64,000 bases of DNA from Mesorhizobium sp. M1C.F.Ca.ET.210.01.1.1 (GCF_004791585.1 NZ_SRUU01000004.1:62001-126000); one strand, 5' to 3'; shown: positions 9,771 through 20,718, numbered from the stretch's first letter. Made by a program: numbers and translations. The notes: generated from the sequence alone by a model not told the origin.

Positions 9771-10398
9771 CGATCGAGACGCTGAGCGTCGGATCGGCGC
9801 CCTCGCCCCAGATCTCCGCTCCGTCGAAAACCACGGTGTAGACCCATTGCGGGTTCTCGCCCTTGCCATGCGCATTGCTGTCGGGAAAGACGAAGCCCTC
9901 GCGCACAGCCTCGATCGTGCCGTTCCTGCCGCGCGCGTAGCGCGGCAGGCGTGTGTGGCCGGTGGGATTGAAGTTCTTCGTCCGCACGCGATCTCCCGCC
10001 TGGAAACGCGCCGGCGTGGCGACCGGCCGGTTGCACGGGCCGCCCTTGGCGAGCACCGCCGGCACATCCGCGGCCTTCAGCACGCGCTTGGGAGTCGCCG
10101 CGGGATCGATCGCCTTGCCGGCCGCGAGGTCGCTCCGCGTGATGAAGCCGTGGCGCTTGAGGAGCACTTCAAGCGCCTTGGTCCAGATTTGATAGTAGTT
10201 CGAGGCGTAATAGTCGGCTGGATGCAGCGATTCCCGCGCATGCCGGCTCTCATCGATGTTCCAGGAGCCCATCGCGCCGGCGGTAAGCGTCACGCCAAGC
10301 GCGCGCTTCTCCCATTCGGCATGGAAATACGGCTCGTCCTTCTCGGGCGCCACCGGCCCGAAACCCATCTGCCCGCCGAGATCCTGCGGCCCGTTCAT
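9739..10398 (-). CDS. nthB: Nitrile hydratase subunit beta
   Basis: Non-catalytic but structural partner of the alpha subunit, 219 aa. It begins MNGPQDLGGQMGFGPV, the family's typical N-terminus, and has the C-terminal SH3-like barrel with FQAGDRVRTKNFNPTGHTR and YARGRNGTIEAV. Together with alpha it hydrates nitriles to amides in the cytosol. It starts 13 bp after the alpha stop and overlaps the activator gene, so the three genes form one operon in the order alpha, beta, activator. Confidence 0.97.
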   Translation of the reverse strand: MNGPQDLGGQMGFGPVAPEKDEPYFHAEWEKRALGVTLTAGAMGSWNIDESRHARESLHPADYYASNYYQIWTKALEVLLKRHGFITRSDLAAGKAIDPAATPKRVLKAADVPAVLAKGGPCNRPVATPARFQAGDRVRTKNFNPTGHTRLPRYARGRNGTIEAVREGFVFPDSNAHGKGENPQWVYTVVFDGAEIWGEGADPTLSVSIDAWESYLEPA

Positions 10399-10411
10399 CG
10401 AGGTTGCCCCT

Positions 10412-11017
10412 TTATTTCGGCTCTTTGGCCAGCGCGGTGCCGATCATCGCGTCGCGGCTGACCAGCCCGGCAAGCTGTTCTTCGCTCCAGCCTTCGGTGC
10501 CCTTCGGCCGCATCGGCACCACCAGATAGCGAAGCTCGGCGGTCGAATCCCACACCCGGATCTTCTTGTCCGAGGACAGTGTCAGCCCGAACTCCTCCAG
10601 CACGCCGCGCGGATCGATCACCGCGCGCGACCTGTAAGGCGGCGCCTTGTACCAGACCGGCGGCAGACCGAGCACCGACCACGGATAACAGGAGCAGAGC
10701 GTGCAGACGACGAGGTTGTGCGTCTCCTCGGTGTTGAAGACGGCCTGCATGTGCTCGCCCTGGCGACCGGTATAGCCCAGCGAGGCGATCGCCGCCGTCG
10801 CGTCGCGCCTCAGCCATTCGGCATAGGAGGAATCGCTCCAGGCCTTGGCCACCACGCTCGCGCCGTTGCGCGGGCCGATCTTCGTCTCGTAGGTATCGAC
10901 GATGACGTCGATGGCCGCCGGATCGATCAAGCCTTTTTCGGTGAGGATCGTCTCCAGCGCGCGCACGCGGGCGGCGAACGGATCGAGCTCGTTGTCGTGG
11001 TCATGATCATGGGACAT
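10412..11017 (-). CDS. nthA: Nitrile hydratase subunit alpha, cobalt type
   Basis: Catalytic subunit, 201 aa. The metal-binding claw is [10 protein letters not shown] with Cys at residues 105, 108 and 110; Thr in CTLCSC marks the cobalt class, while iron enzymes have CSLCSC. In the mature enzyme two of the cysteines are oxidised to sulfinic/sulfenic acids. [18 protein letters not shown] follows, also typical. The N-terminal tail is His/Asp-rich ([10 protein letters not shown]), a possible metal-handling segment or a linker. No amidase or cobalt transporter gene lies next to this operon in the window. Confidence 0.97.
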   Translation of the reverse strand: MSHDHDHDNELDPFAARVRALETILTEKGLIDPAAIDVIVDTYETKIGPRNGASVVAKAWSDSSYAEWLRRDATAAIASLGYTGRQGEHMQAVFNTEETHNLVVCTLCSCYPWSVLGLPPVWYKAPPYRSRAVIDPRGVLEEFGLTLSSDKKIRVWDSTAELRYLVVPMRPKGTEGWSEEQLAGLVSRDAMIGTALAKEPK

Positions 11018-11137
11018 GGCGCCAGACTAGGATCGCCGGCACATCGCCGCAAGCACGACGCCTTGGGCCAGAAGTGGCGGCTTGGATTTTCGTTTCCGGT
11101 CCTCTCCGAAAAGCCTGCAACTTCTCGGGATCATGCC

Positions 11138-14100
11138 CTATTCCGCGGCCACCTTTTTCGGTTCGGCTTCTTCCTCGAACAGCGAAGGCTGCTCGCTGCT
11201 TTCGACCGCGTGCAACACCGGCCGGCTCTTCTTCGAGGAGAAGCTGAGCAGCCAGCCGGAGAAGTTCTCGAAGTAGACGTAGATCACAGGCGTGACGAAC
11301 AGCGTCAGCGCCTGCGAGGCGAGCAGGCCGCCGACAACGGCGACGCCGAGCGGCTGGCGCAGTTCGGCGCTGGCGCCGGTGCCGAGCGCGATCGGGAACG
11401 TGCCCATCAAAGCGGCAAGCGTCGTCATCATGATCGGCCGGAAACGCATCAAGCAGGCCTTGTGGATGGACTCCTTGGCCGACATGCCCTGACGCCTGAG
11501 CTCCAGCGCGACATCGACCATCATGATGCCGTTCTTCTTGACGATGCCGATCAGCATCAGGATGCCGATCACCGCGATCACCGAAAGGTCCATGCCGGCG
11601 AGACTGAGCGCGACCACCGCCCCAAGCACCGCCGACGGCAGGCCGGTCAGGATGGTCAGCGGATGGATGAAGCTCTCATAGAGAATGCCGAGCACGATAT
11701 AGATGGTGAGGATCGCGCCGCCGATCAGCAGGCCCTGGTTGGCGAGCGAATCCTGGAAGGTCTTGGCCGTGCCGGCAAAACTGGTCGAGATCGCCTTCGG
11801 CATCCCGATCTGCTCTTTCAGCTGGTCGATGCGGGTCACGGTGTCGCCGAGCGAGACGCCCTGCGGCAGGTTGTAGGAGATCGTCACCGCCGGCAGCTGG
11901 CCGAGCTGGTTGACGGTCAGCGCGCCGGCCGTGCGATCGACATGGGCGAAGGCGCCGAGCGGCACCAGGCTGCCGCTCGTTGTCCTGACCTGGATGGCCA
12001 GCATCCGCTCGGGCGACCACTCGATATTGGGATCAAGCTCGGTGATGACCTGGTAGCTGTCGGCCGAACCGAAGATGGTGGAGACCTGGTCGGTGCCGAA
12101 CCCGCCATAGAGGGCGGAGCGGAGCGTGTCGGTGTCGATGCCGAGCTGGGCCGCCTTGTCGCGGTCCACCACCAGCGTCGCCTGCAGGGCATTGTTCTGC
12201 AGATCGCTGGTGACGTCGGTGAAGGTCGTTTGGTCCGCCGCCATCGCGTCATTCAGCTTCTGCGCCCAGATATCTGTCTGGCCGGTGTCGAGCCCCTGAA
12301 CCACGAGCTGGTAGGCGCTGGCCGACGACCGCGAGCCGAGCCGCAGGTTCTGCACCGGCTGCATATAGGTCTCGATGCCCGCCACGCCGGACAGCTGCCG
12401 TCTTAGATCCGAAAGCACCTTCTCGATATTGGGGCGCTGATCCTTGCCCTTGAGCTGGACGAAGAGTTGCCCCTGGTTGAGGGCGTTGTTGCCGCTGCCC
12501 GCCGACCACGCGACATGGTCGACATAAGGCGAGTGCGAGAAGACGCTGGCCACCTGCCCCTGCAGCTTCGCCATGGCGTCGAACGAGATGTCCTGGCGCG
12601 CGATGGTGGTCACCGAGATCTGACCGATGTCCTCCTGCGGGAAGAAGCCCTTCGGCGAGGCCTGGATCAGCCACACGGACGCCACTGCCGTTCCAATGAA
12701 GACCAGGAACACCAGGAATGTGTGGCGCAGGCAGAAGCTCAGCAGCCAATCGTAGGCACGGGTGACAATGTCATGTCTGCGGCCATCGCCATGCGCCTCC
12801 CGGTCGGCCTTGGTTACCGACAGTAGCCGCGAGCACAACATCGGCGTCAGCGTCAGCGACACGAACATGGAGGCCAGGATGGCGACCGTCACCACGACGG
12901 CGAATTCGTTGAAGATGCGGCCGATCACGCCGCCCATCAAAAGCACAGGAATGAACACCGCCACCAGCGAGATCGAGATCGATATGATGGTGAAGCCGAT
13001 CTCCCGCGCACCCCTCAGCGAGGCGTCGAATGCCGACAGCCCATCCTCTTCCATGTGGCGGAAGATGTTTTCCAGCATGACGATGGCGTCGTCGACGACA
13101 AGGCCGACCGCGAGCGTGAGGCCCATCAGCGAGATGTTGTCGATGGAGAAGCCGAACAGGAACATCGCGCCAAGGGTGGCGATCAGCGAGATCGGCACCG
13201 CCACCGCCGGGATGACCGTGGCCGTTATCCGGCGCAGGAACACGAAGATTACCATCACCACCAGGGCGACGGTCAGCAACAGCGTGAACTGCACGTCGTC
13301 GACAGCCTGGCGGATCGAGGTCGAGCGGTCGTTGAGCAGCTTGATGCTGGCCGCCGCCGGCATCTGGTTCTGGAAGGACGGCAGCATCGCCTTGACCTTG
13401 TCGACGACGTCGACGGTGTTGGCGTCGGGCTGGCGCTGCACGGCCATGATGATCGCGCGGGTACCATCGTACCAACTTGCGGTCGTCGTGGTCTGCACCG
13501 AATCGACCACGCGGGTCACCTCGCCGAGCCGCACCGGGTGGCCGTTCTTGGTGGCGATGATCAGGTTGGAGAACCCGGCCGCGTTGTCGAGTTGGGTGTT
13601 GGCGGTGATGGTGAGCTGCTGCTTGTCGTTCTGCAGGACACCGAGCGGCGTGTTGCTGTTGGCCGACGCGATAGCCGCCTGCAACTGGTCGATCGAGATG
13701 CCGCGCGCGGCAAGCGCTGTCGGATCGATCTGGATGCGCACCGCATATTTCTGCTGGCCGAAGATCGAGACCTGCGCCACGCCGTCGATGGTCGACAGCG
13801 ACGGCGAAATGACATTCTCGGCGAAGGCGTCGAGATCGGTGAGCGGAACCGTGTCGCTGACCAGCGACATCAAAAGGATCGGCGCATCGGCGGGATTGAC
13901 CTTCCGATAGCTCGGCGACGAGGTCATCTCCGACGGCAATTGCCGCTGCGTGCGCGCTATCGCCGCCTGGACGTCGGCGGCCGCGGCGTCGATATCCCGG
14001 TCGAGCGCGAACTGGATGGCGATCGAGGTCTGGCCGAGCGAATTGGTGGTCGAGATCGAATCGATGCCGGCGATGGTGGCGAACTGCTTGATAAGCGGCG

Positions 14101-14290
14101 TCGCCACTGACGTCGCCATCGTTTCCGGGGAAGCGCCGGGCAGGCTGGCAGAGACGTTGACCACCGGAAATTCGGCGCTCGGCAGCGCCGCCACCGGCAG
14201 GAACTTGTAGGCAAAGACTCCGCCCAGCACGAGGGCGAACGACATCAGCAATGTGGCGACGGGTCTGCGTATGCAGAATTCGGAGATCAT
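11138..14290 (-). CDS. HAE1-family RND efflux transporter, inner-membrane pump
   Basis: Proton-driven multidrug or organic compound exporter of the AcrB/MdtB type, 1050 aa, normal family length. It starts FCIRRPVATLLMSFALVLGG (first membrane helix), has the periplasmic porter domain repeats (IDGVAQVSIFG, YAVRIQIDPTALA), then GLVVDDAIVMLENIFRH in the TM4 region with the acidic relay pair, and the second half with GILMLIGIVKKNGIMMVD in TM10. The sequence is closest by eye to the MdtB/MdtC-like group. It overlaps the adaptor stop by 4 bp (ATGA), so the two are translationally coupled. No outer-membrane factor gene is nearby; a TolC from elsewhere would be needed. Confidence 0.93.
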   Translation of the reverse strand: MISEFCIRRPVATLLMSFALVLGGVFAYKFLPVAALPSAEFPVVNVSASLPGASPETMATSVATPLIKQFATIAGIDSISTTNSLGQTSIAIQFALDRDIDAAAADVQAAIARTQRQLPSEMTSSPSYRKVNPADAPILLMSLVSDTVPLTDLDAFAENVISPSLSTIDGVAQVSIFGQQKYAVRIQIDPTALAARGISIDQLQAAIASANSNTPLGVLQNDKQQLTITANTQLDNAAGFSNLIIATKNGHPVRLGEVTRVVDSVQTTTTASWYDGTRAIIMAVQRQPDANTVDVVDKVKAMLPSFQNQMPAAASIKLLNDRSTSIRQAVDDVQFTLLLTVALVVMVIFVFLRRITATVIPAVAVPISLIATLGAMFLFGFSIDNISLMGLTLAVGLVVDDAIVMLENIFRHMEEDGLSAFDASLRGAREIGFTIISISISLVAVFIPVLLMGGVIGRIFNEFAVVVTVAILASMFVSLTLTPMLCSRLLSVTKADREAHGDGRRHDIVTRAYDWLLSFCLRHTFLVFLVFIGTAVASVWLIQASPKGFFPQEDIGQISVTTIARQDISFDAMAKLQGQVASVFSHSPYVDHVAWSAGSGNNALNQGQLFVQLKGKDQRPNIEKVLSDLRRQLSGVAGIETYMQPVQNLRLGSRSSASAYQLVVQGLDTGQTDIWAQKLNDAMAADQTTFTDVTSDLQNNALQATLVVDRDKAAQLGIDTDTLRSALYGGFGTDQVSTIFGSADSYQVITELDPNIEWSPERMLAIQVRTTSGSLVPLGAFAHVDRTAGALTVNQLGQLPAVTISYNLPQGVSLGDTVTRIDQLKEQIGMPKAISTSFAGTAKTFQDSLANQGLLIGGAILTIYIVLGILYESFIHPLTILTGLPSAVLGAVVALSLAGMDLSVIAVIGILMLIGIVKKNGIMMVDVALELRRQGMSAKESIHKACLMRFRPIMMTTLAALMGTFPIALGTGASAELRQPLGVAVVGGLLASQALTLFVTPVIYVYFENFSGWLLSFSSKKSRPVLHAVESSEQPSLFEEEAEPKKVAAE

Positions 14291-15603
14291 GGGCGCGCCT
14301 CGCCCGCCTTGTCGGCACCACTTGGCTTGTCGGCTTCAGCGACCTTGGGGGCGGCCCGATCGGCTCCGTTGGTGGCGGCCTTGCCTTCGTGCACGGCAGC
14401 GCCATTCTTCAGCCTGGTCTGGCCTTCGACGACGACCTTTTCACCGCTCTTCAGTCCCTGGCTGACGGCGCTATTTTCGCCTTCCGTCAGCGCCACCTGC
14501 ACCGGCCGCATCTCCACGGTGTTGTCCGGCTTGACGACATAGACGATCGGACCCTTCTGGCTGGGCTGCACGGCGACCGTCGGAACCGAGGTCATTTGCG
14601 GCATCGTGCCGGCGTCGAGCACGACGTTCACATATTGGCCGGGCCACAGCGAAAGATCGGAGTTCGGTATGCTCGCCCGTGTGGCGATGGTGCCGGAGGC
14701 GGTGTCGACGCTGGAATCGACAAAGTCGAGCGTGCCCTTGCCGATGGGCGTCGGATCGCCGTCCTTGGTCAGCGTCACGTTGCCTTGCTGTGGGTTCGCC
14801 AATGCCTTGTGCAACAAGGCAAGGTTGCTCTCCGGCAGAGTGAAATTCACCTGCAGCGGGTCCATCTGCGTGATGGTGACAAGCGGCGTCGTGCTGCTCG
14901 AGTTGCCGTTGCTGGTGGTGACGAGATCACCAACGGAGACGTTGATCGCTCCCAGCCTTCCCGAAATGGGCGCGGTGATGGTCGCGTAGCTCAACTGGAC
15001 CGTATCGGCGTCGATCGTCGCCTTGTCGGCATCGATGGTGGCGGCCGCGGCCTTTTGCGCCGCCAGCGCTTGATCGAAGGTCTGCTGCGTGCCTGCCTGC
15101 TTGGCGACAAGGTCCTTGGCACGCTGCAGATCGGCCTGGGCGCTCACCAGCAGCGCCTGGTCCTTCACGAGCATCGCCTGGTCCTTGGCAAGCTGCGCCT
15201 TCAGCGCGCGGTCGTCGAGCGAGATGAGAAGATCGCCGGCTTTGACCATTTGCCCGTCCTTGACCGCAATCGACATGATCTGGCTGGAGACACGGGCATT
15301 TATGTTCACCACCGCTGGCGACGATACGAAGCCGATGGCGTAGCGGCGGATCGGAAAATCGGCGATCGTCGCAGTTGCCGAAACGATGGAGGCCGAACGC
15401 GCGCCGCCACCTCCGCCTTTCGGATTGTCCGATGCCTTGGCACTCTTGTTTGTGCCGACCGCCGCCTGCTGGCCCGAGATCAGCTGCTGAACCTTGCCCA
15501 GCGTCGCAGGCGAGAAGTAGAGGCCGGCGCCTGCGAGGCAGGCCAGCGCAACGACTGCAAGAGCGATTTTTCCGCGCATCGACACCATGCCTCTATCAGA
15601 CAC
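14287..15603 (-). CDS. RND efflux periplasmic adaptor subunit (membrane fusion protein)
   Basis: Adaptor linking the RND pump to an outer-membrane channel, 438 aa. The N-terminal membrane anchor is KIALAVVALACLAGAGLY; an internal ATG at 15579 (MRGKIALAV) could be the true start. It has the biotinyl-lipoyl-like half motif (ARVSSQIMSIAVKDGQMVKAG), a coiled-coil hairpin of about 100 residues rich in Ala/Gln/Lys, then barrel segments ITAPISGRLG and the C-terminal KSGEKVVVEGQTRLKNGA. The last 40 residues are Lys/Ala-rich. First gene of the efflux operon; a 13-bp palindrome lies 119 bp upstream. Confidence 0.92.
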   Translation of the reverse strand: MSDRGMVSMRGKIALAVVALACLAGAGLYFSPATLGKVQQLISGQQAAVGTNKSAKASDNPKGGGGGARSASIVSATATIADFPIRRYAIGFVSSPAVVNINARVSSQIMSIAVKDGQMVKAGDLLISLDDRALKAQLAKDQAMLVKDQALLVSAQADLQRAKDLVAKQAGTQQTFDQALAAQKAAAATIDADKATIDADTVQLSYATITAPISGRLGAINVSVGDLVTTSNGNSSSTTPLVTITQMDPLQVNFTLPESNLALLHKALANPQQGNVTLTKDGDPTPIGKGTLDFVDSSVDTASGTIATRASIPNSDLSLWPGQYVNVVLDAGTMPQMTSVPTVAVQPSQKGPIVYVVKPDNTVEMRPVQVALTEGENSAVSQGLKSGEKVVVEGQTRLKNGAAVHEGKAATNGADRAAPKVAEADKPSGADKAGEARP

Positions 15604-15721
15604 GCCGAACCCGGTGGTCTCATTCTAGCTCGATTCACGGCGCCTTGCCGCGATTTTCGCCGAATAGATAGGACAAGGCTTTGGCGGAAAAGGGCCAAAC
15701 CGCGGCATTACGAAGATTTAA

Positions 15722-15734
15722 TGTGCACTGCACA
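15722..15734. promoter_or_regulatory. Candidate operator upstream of the RND operon
   Basis: Perfect palindrome TGTGCA-C-TGCACA with a further half site TGTGCAG about 8 bp on. It lies 119 bp upstream of the adaptor start in a 293-bp gap that otherwise shows no gene. No regulator gene is adjacent. Confidence 0.35.
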
Positions 15735-15896
15735 ATCGCTGTGCAGCCGGCCATCGTGCCGTGGCGGACCCTTCACCGGCCCGAGAATGTGATCAGCGCA
15801 ACATCGGCCAGAGCGTGGCCGCCAGCAGGCGCACAAATGCCACCGGCGGGCGTCGGCCGTGCCAGAGACAGGATTGGGCAGTGGCGGTTGCCGCGC

Positions 15897-16469
15897 TCAC
15901 ATGCCCTGGGGGCCGCGGTTCATCGCTGCCACGCCGGTGCGGCAAATCTCGACCAGGCCGAGCGGCTTCATGATGGCGATGAACTGGTCGAGCTTGGAGC
16001 CCTTGCCGGTGATCTCGAAGATGAAATGCTCGGTGTTGGCGTCGATGACCGAGGCGCGGAAGGCGTCTGCCAGCCTGAGCGCTTCGACCCGGCTGTCGCC
16101 GGTGCCGGCGACCTTGACCAGCGCCAGCTCGCGCTCCAGCGGCCGCTCCTGGCCAAGCTCGTGCGAGCGCACGGTGAGGTCGACCACGCGGTGCACCGGC
16201 ACGATGCGCTCGAGCTGGTGCTTGATCTGCTCCAGCACATGCGGGGTGCCGCGCGTCACGATGGTGATGCGCGACAGATGCTTCTCGTGCTCGGTCTCGG
16301 AAACGGTCAGGCTTTCGATGTTGTAGCCGCGCCCCGAGAACAGGCCGATGACGCGGGCAAGCACGCCCGGCTCGTTGTCGACCAGCACTGAGAGCGTGTG
16401 GTTCTCGGGCTTTTCCGTTTCCTTGGCGATGAAATAGGCGGAGCCGGTCGGCTGGAGCTGTGCGTTCAT
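15897..16469 (-). CDS. ilvH: Acetolactate synthase small (regulatory) subunit
   Basis: Regulatory subunit of acetohydroxyacid synthase, 190 aa. The N-terminal ACT domain reads HTLSVLVDNEPGVLARVIGL and FSGRGYNIESLTVSETEH, which binds valine for feedback inhibition. The C-terminal half (ALVKVAGTGDSRVEALRLAD, FEITGKGSKLDQFI) is the activation domain. It lies 82 bp after the large-subunit gene on the same strand and is presumably cotranscribed from the attenuated ilv promoter. An N-terminal extension of about 25 residues before the ACT domain is usual in alphaproteobacteria. Confidence 0.96.
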   Translation of the reverse strand: MNAQLQPTGSAYFIAKETEKPENHTLSVLVDNEPGVLARVIGLFSGRGYNIESLTVSETEHEKHLSRITIVTRGTPHVLEQIKHQLERIVPVHRVVDLTVRSHELGQERPLERELALVKVAGTGDSRVEALRLADAFRASVIDANTEHFIFEITGKGSKLDQFIAIMKPLGLVEICRTGVAAMNRGPQGM

Positions 16470-16551
16470 GACGTGAATCTCGACTTCAAACTCTTGGATC
16501 TAATTCTCTGTTTCCACACGGCTTCTTCCGAGAGCCCGCGCTGGCCTGCTA

Positions 16552-18333
16552 CTACACCAGTTCCCTGCCCTTGGCGTCGATGGCGTTGGCCACCACCTCG
16601 TCGGTCGCCTCGTCGGGCAGCAGCATCTCGTTATGCGCCTTGCCGGAGGGGATCATCGGGAAGCAGTTGGCTAAAGTCGCCACGCGGCAGTCGAACAGCA
16701 CCGGCTTCTTCACCGAGATCATCTCCCGGATCGCGTCGTCCAGTTCGTCCGGCTTGTCGCAGCGGATGCCGTGGCCGCCATAGGCTTCCGCCAGCTTGAC
16801 GAAATCCGGCATCGCCTCGGTGTAGGAATGCGACAGCCGGTTGCCGTGCAGCAGCTGCTGCCATTGGCGCACCATGCCCATATACTGGTTGTTGAGAATG
16901 AAGATCTTGATCGGCGCCTCATACTGCACCGCTGAGCTCATCTCCTGCATCGTCATCTGCACCGAAGCGTCGCCGGCGATGTCGATGACCAGCGCGTTGG
17001 GGTGCGCGATCTGCACGCCGAGCGCCGCCGGCAGGCCGTAGCCCATAGTGCCCAGCCCGCCGGAGGTCATCCAACGGTTCGGCTTGTCGAAGTGGTAGTG
17101 CTGCGCCGCCCACATCTGGTGCTGGCCGACCTCGGTGGTGATGTAGGTGTCCATATCCTTGGTCAGCGCATAGAGCCGCTGGATCGCATATTGCGGCATG
17201 ATCACGTCGTTGTTCATCTTGTAGGCGAGCGAGTCGCGCGCGCGCCATTTCGCGATCTGCTCCCACCACGGATAGAGCGCCTTCTTGTCGGCCTTGGCGG
17301 TCGCCCGCCACAGCCGCACAAGGTCCTCTAGCACCCGGCCGACATCGCCCAGGATCGGCACGTCCGCAGGGACGTTCTTGTTGATCGACGACGGATCGAT
17401 GTCGATGTGGATCTTCTTCGAGTTCGGCGAAAAGGCGTTCAGCCTGCCGGTGATGCGGTCGTCGAAGCGCGCGCCGATGCAGAGCATCACATCGCAGTCA
17501 TGCATGGCCATGTTGGCTTCGTAGGTGCCGTGCATGCCGAGCATGCCGATCCAGTTCTTGCCCGAAGCCGGATAGGCGCCGAGCCCCATCAGCGTCGAGG
17601 TGATCGGGAAGCCGGTGAGGTCGACCAGCTCGCGCAGCAGATGGCTGGCCTCCGCGCCGGAATTGATCACGCCGCCGCCGCTGTAGATGATCGGCTTCTT
17701 TGCGCCGGCCATCAGCTCGACCGCGGCCTTGACCTTCTCCAGATCGCCCTGGACCTTCGGCTGGTAGCTGGTGCGCGGCGCCGTCTGCGGCGGCACGTAG
17801 ATGCCCTTGGCGAACTGCACGTCCTTCGGAATGTCGACCACGACAGGGCCTGGCCGTCCGGTGGTTGCGACGTGGAAGGCTTCATGAATTGTGGCGGCGA
17901 GATCGTTGACGTCCTTCACCAGCCAGTTGTGCTTGGTGCAGGGGCGCGTGATGCCGACCGTGTCGCATTCCTGGAAGGCGTCGGAGCCGATCAGCGAAGT
18001 CGGCACCTGACCAGTGAGACAGACCAGCGGGATGGAATCCATCAGCGCGTCCTGCAGCGGCGTCACCGCATTGGTGGCGCCGGGGCCGGAGGTCACCAGG
18101 AGCACGCCGGCCTTGCCGGTCGAGCGCGCATAGCCTTCCGCTGCGTGCCCGGCGCCCTGCTCGTGCCTGACCAGGATGTGCTCGACCTCGTCCTGCTGGA
18201 AAATCTCGTCATAGATCGGAAGGACCGCGCCGCCCGGATAGCCGAAGACATGCTTGACGCCGTTGTCCTTCAGCGCCTGCACCACCATTTCGGCGCCCGT
18301 CATTTCGCGCCGCTCGTTCCGTTCGTTGCTCAT
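16552..18333 (-). CDS. ilvI: Acetolactate synthase large (catalytic) subunit
   Basis: ThDP/FAD enzyme that condenses two pyruvates, or pyruvate plus 2-oxobutyrate, in the first common step of Val/Leu/Ile synthesis. 593 aa from the ATG giving MSNERNERREMTGAEMV; the frame continues upstream to a TTG but that stretch directly follows the attenuator T-run. Visible: FGYPGGAVLPIYDE, the catalytic Glu in RHEQGAGHAAEGYA, and the ThDP Mg-binding motif GDASVQMTMQEM with LNNQYMGMVRQWQ. Preceded by a leader peptide and terminator, which control it by branched-chain aminoacyl-tRNA supply. Confidence 0.97.
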   Translation of the reverse strand: MSNERNERREMTGAEMVVQALKDNGVKHVFGYPGGAVLPIYDEIFQQDEVEHILVRHEQGAGHAAEGYARSTGKAGVLLVTSGPGATNAVTPLQDALMDSIPLVCLTGQVPTSLIGSDAFQECDTVGITRPCTKHNWLVKDVNDLAATIHEAFHVATTGRPGPVVVDIPKDVQFAKGIYVPPQTAPRTSYQPKVQGDLEKVKAAVELMAGAKKPIIYSGGGVINSGAEASHLLRELVDLTGFPITSTLMGLGAYPASGKNWIGMLGMHGTYEANMAMHDCDVMLCIGARFDDRITGRLNAFSPNSKKIHIDIDPSSINKNVPADVPILGDVGRVLEDLVRLWRATAKADKKALYPWWEQIAKWRARDSLAYKMNNDVIMPQYAIQRLYALTKDMDTYITTEVGQHQMWAAQHYHFDKPNRWMTSGGLGTMGYGLPAALGVQIAHPNALVIDIAGDASVQMTMQEMSSAVQYEAPIKIFILNNQYMGMVRQWQQLLHGNRLSHSYTEAMPDFVKLAEAYGGHGIRCDKPDELDDAIREMISVKKPVLFDCRVATLANCFPMIPSGKAHNEMLLPDEATDEVVANAIDAKGRELV

Positions 18334-18397
18334 CGGTCTGGTCCCGTACTGTTCGCCGTTTGGCGATTGCTGGTCGTTTAGTTGGATTTTGGGCAAT

Positions 18398-18420
18398 AAA
18401 AAAGGCCCCCGAGGGAGCCT
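18398..18420 (-). terminator. Transcription attenuator of the ilvIH operon
   Basis: On the minus strand the hairpin AGGCTCCC-TC-GGGGGCCT (about 7 bp, small loop, one G-T pair) is followed at once by TTTTTT, a textbook Rho-independent terminator. It lies between the leader peptide stop at 18454 and the ilvI start at 18333, so it fits an attenuator rather than the end of a gene. Confidence 0.85.
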
Positions 18421-18453
18421 GTGTGATGCGCATGGGAGGTTTTCGCCCGGCGG

Positions 18454-18504
18454 TTACACCGCCTTGCCCACGCGCCAGCCTACGAGAATGAGTGCCGTTT
18501 TCAT
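18454..18504 (-). CDS. ilvL: ilv leader peptide MKTALILVGWRVGKAV
   Basis: A 16-codon frame with ATG at 18504 and TAA at 18454 reads MKTALILVGWRVGKAV. Six of its 16 residues are regulated branched-chain amino acids (Leu, Ile, Leu, Val, Val, Val), with the run LILV early and two more valines near the end. It is followed 34 bp later by a terminator hairpin and then ilvI. By the classical attenuation model, ribosome stalling at these codons when Val/Leu/Ile-tRNA is short would favour an antiterminator; I did not fold the competing structure. Too short for ordinary gene calling. Confidence 0.85.
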   Translation of the reverse strand: MKTALILVGWRVGKAV

Positions 18505-18669
18505 GGCCGCGGACAATAAGGGCCAAAGCGCGGGCTCGTCAATGGGGGTAGCGCGCGAATTCGCAGCCAGGGGGATCGGCGCCGCGGCGCGCTACCATAG
18601 TACAGTTGAGCGCGTGCCGACTAGGCACCACTATGCGATCGCAAAGGACGTTGCCTGCGAGGAGGACGC

Positions 18670-20586
<1,917 letters not shown>

Positions 20587-20637
20587 TGTTGCGCCGGCCG
20601 TGGCGTGCCTGTGGCGGCGCGCCACACCGCCGCAACA
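20587..20637 (+). promoter_or_regulatory. Candidate upstream activator sequences for the sigma-54 promoter
   Basis: Perfect inverted repeat TGTGGCG-GCG-CGCCACA at 20610-20626, flanked by TGTTGCG (20587-20593) and CGCAACA (20631-20637), which are themselves inverted partners. They lie 67-117 bp before the -24 element, where AcoR-type activators bind. The grouping is inference. Confidence 0.6.
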
Positions 20638-20703
20638 GACGAGACCCCAAGAGATCCCCGTAACGTATTGACAATAATGCAATTTCTCGTTTGGCGCAGA
20701 GGT

Positions 20704-20718
20704 TGGCACGGCGCTTGC
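20704..20718 (+). promoter_or_regulatory. Sigma-54 (-24/-12) promoter of the FAD monooxygenase gene
   Basis: TTGGCACGGCGCTTGC matches the sigma-54 consensus TGGCACG-N4-TTGC with GG at -24 and GC at -12 separated by exactly 10 bases. Transcription would begin about 12 bp later, leaving a short leader before the RBS GGAGGAG and the ATG at 20754. Confidence 0.9.

Noticed and set aside
10256..12406. Long plus-strand open frame (716 codons) opposite nitrile hydratase and RND genes
   Set aside because: Composition (Arg, His, Asp, Gln rich, no domain) is that of an antisense shadow of GC-rich genes; both strands' real genes explain the region.
15722..15741. tra box of a TraR/LuxR quorum-sensing regulator
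   Set aside because: The centre is one base instead of the four to six needed for the 18-bp tra box, and no luxR/luxI gene lies nearby.
18334..18396. N-terminal extension of acetolactate synthase from a TTG at 18396
   Set aside because: That TTG directly follows the attenuator T-run and the extension is not family-like; the ATG at 18333 is preferred.
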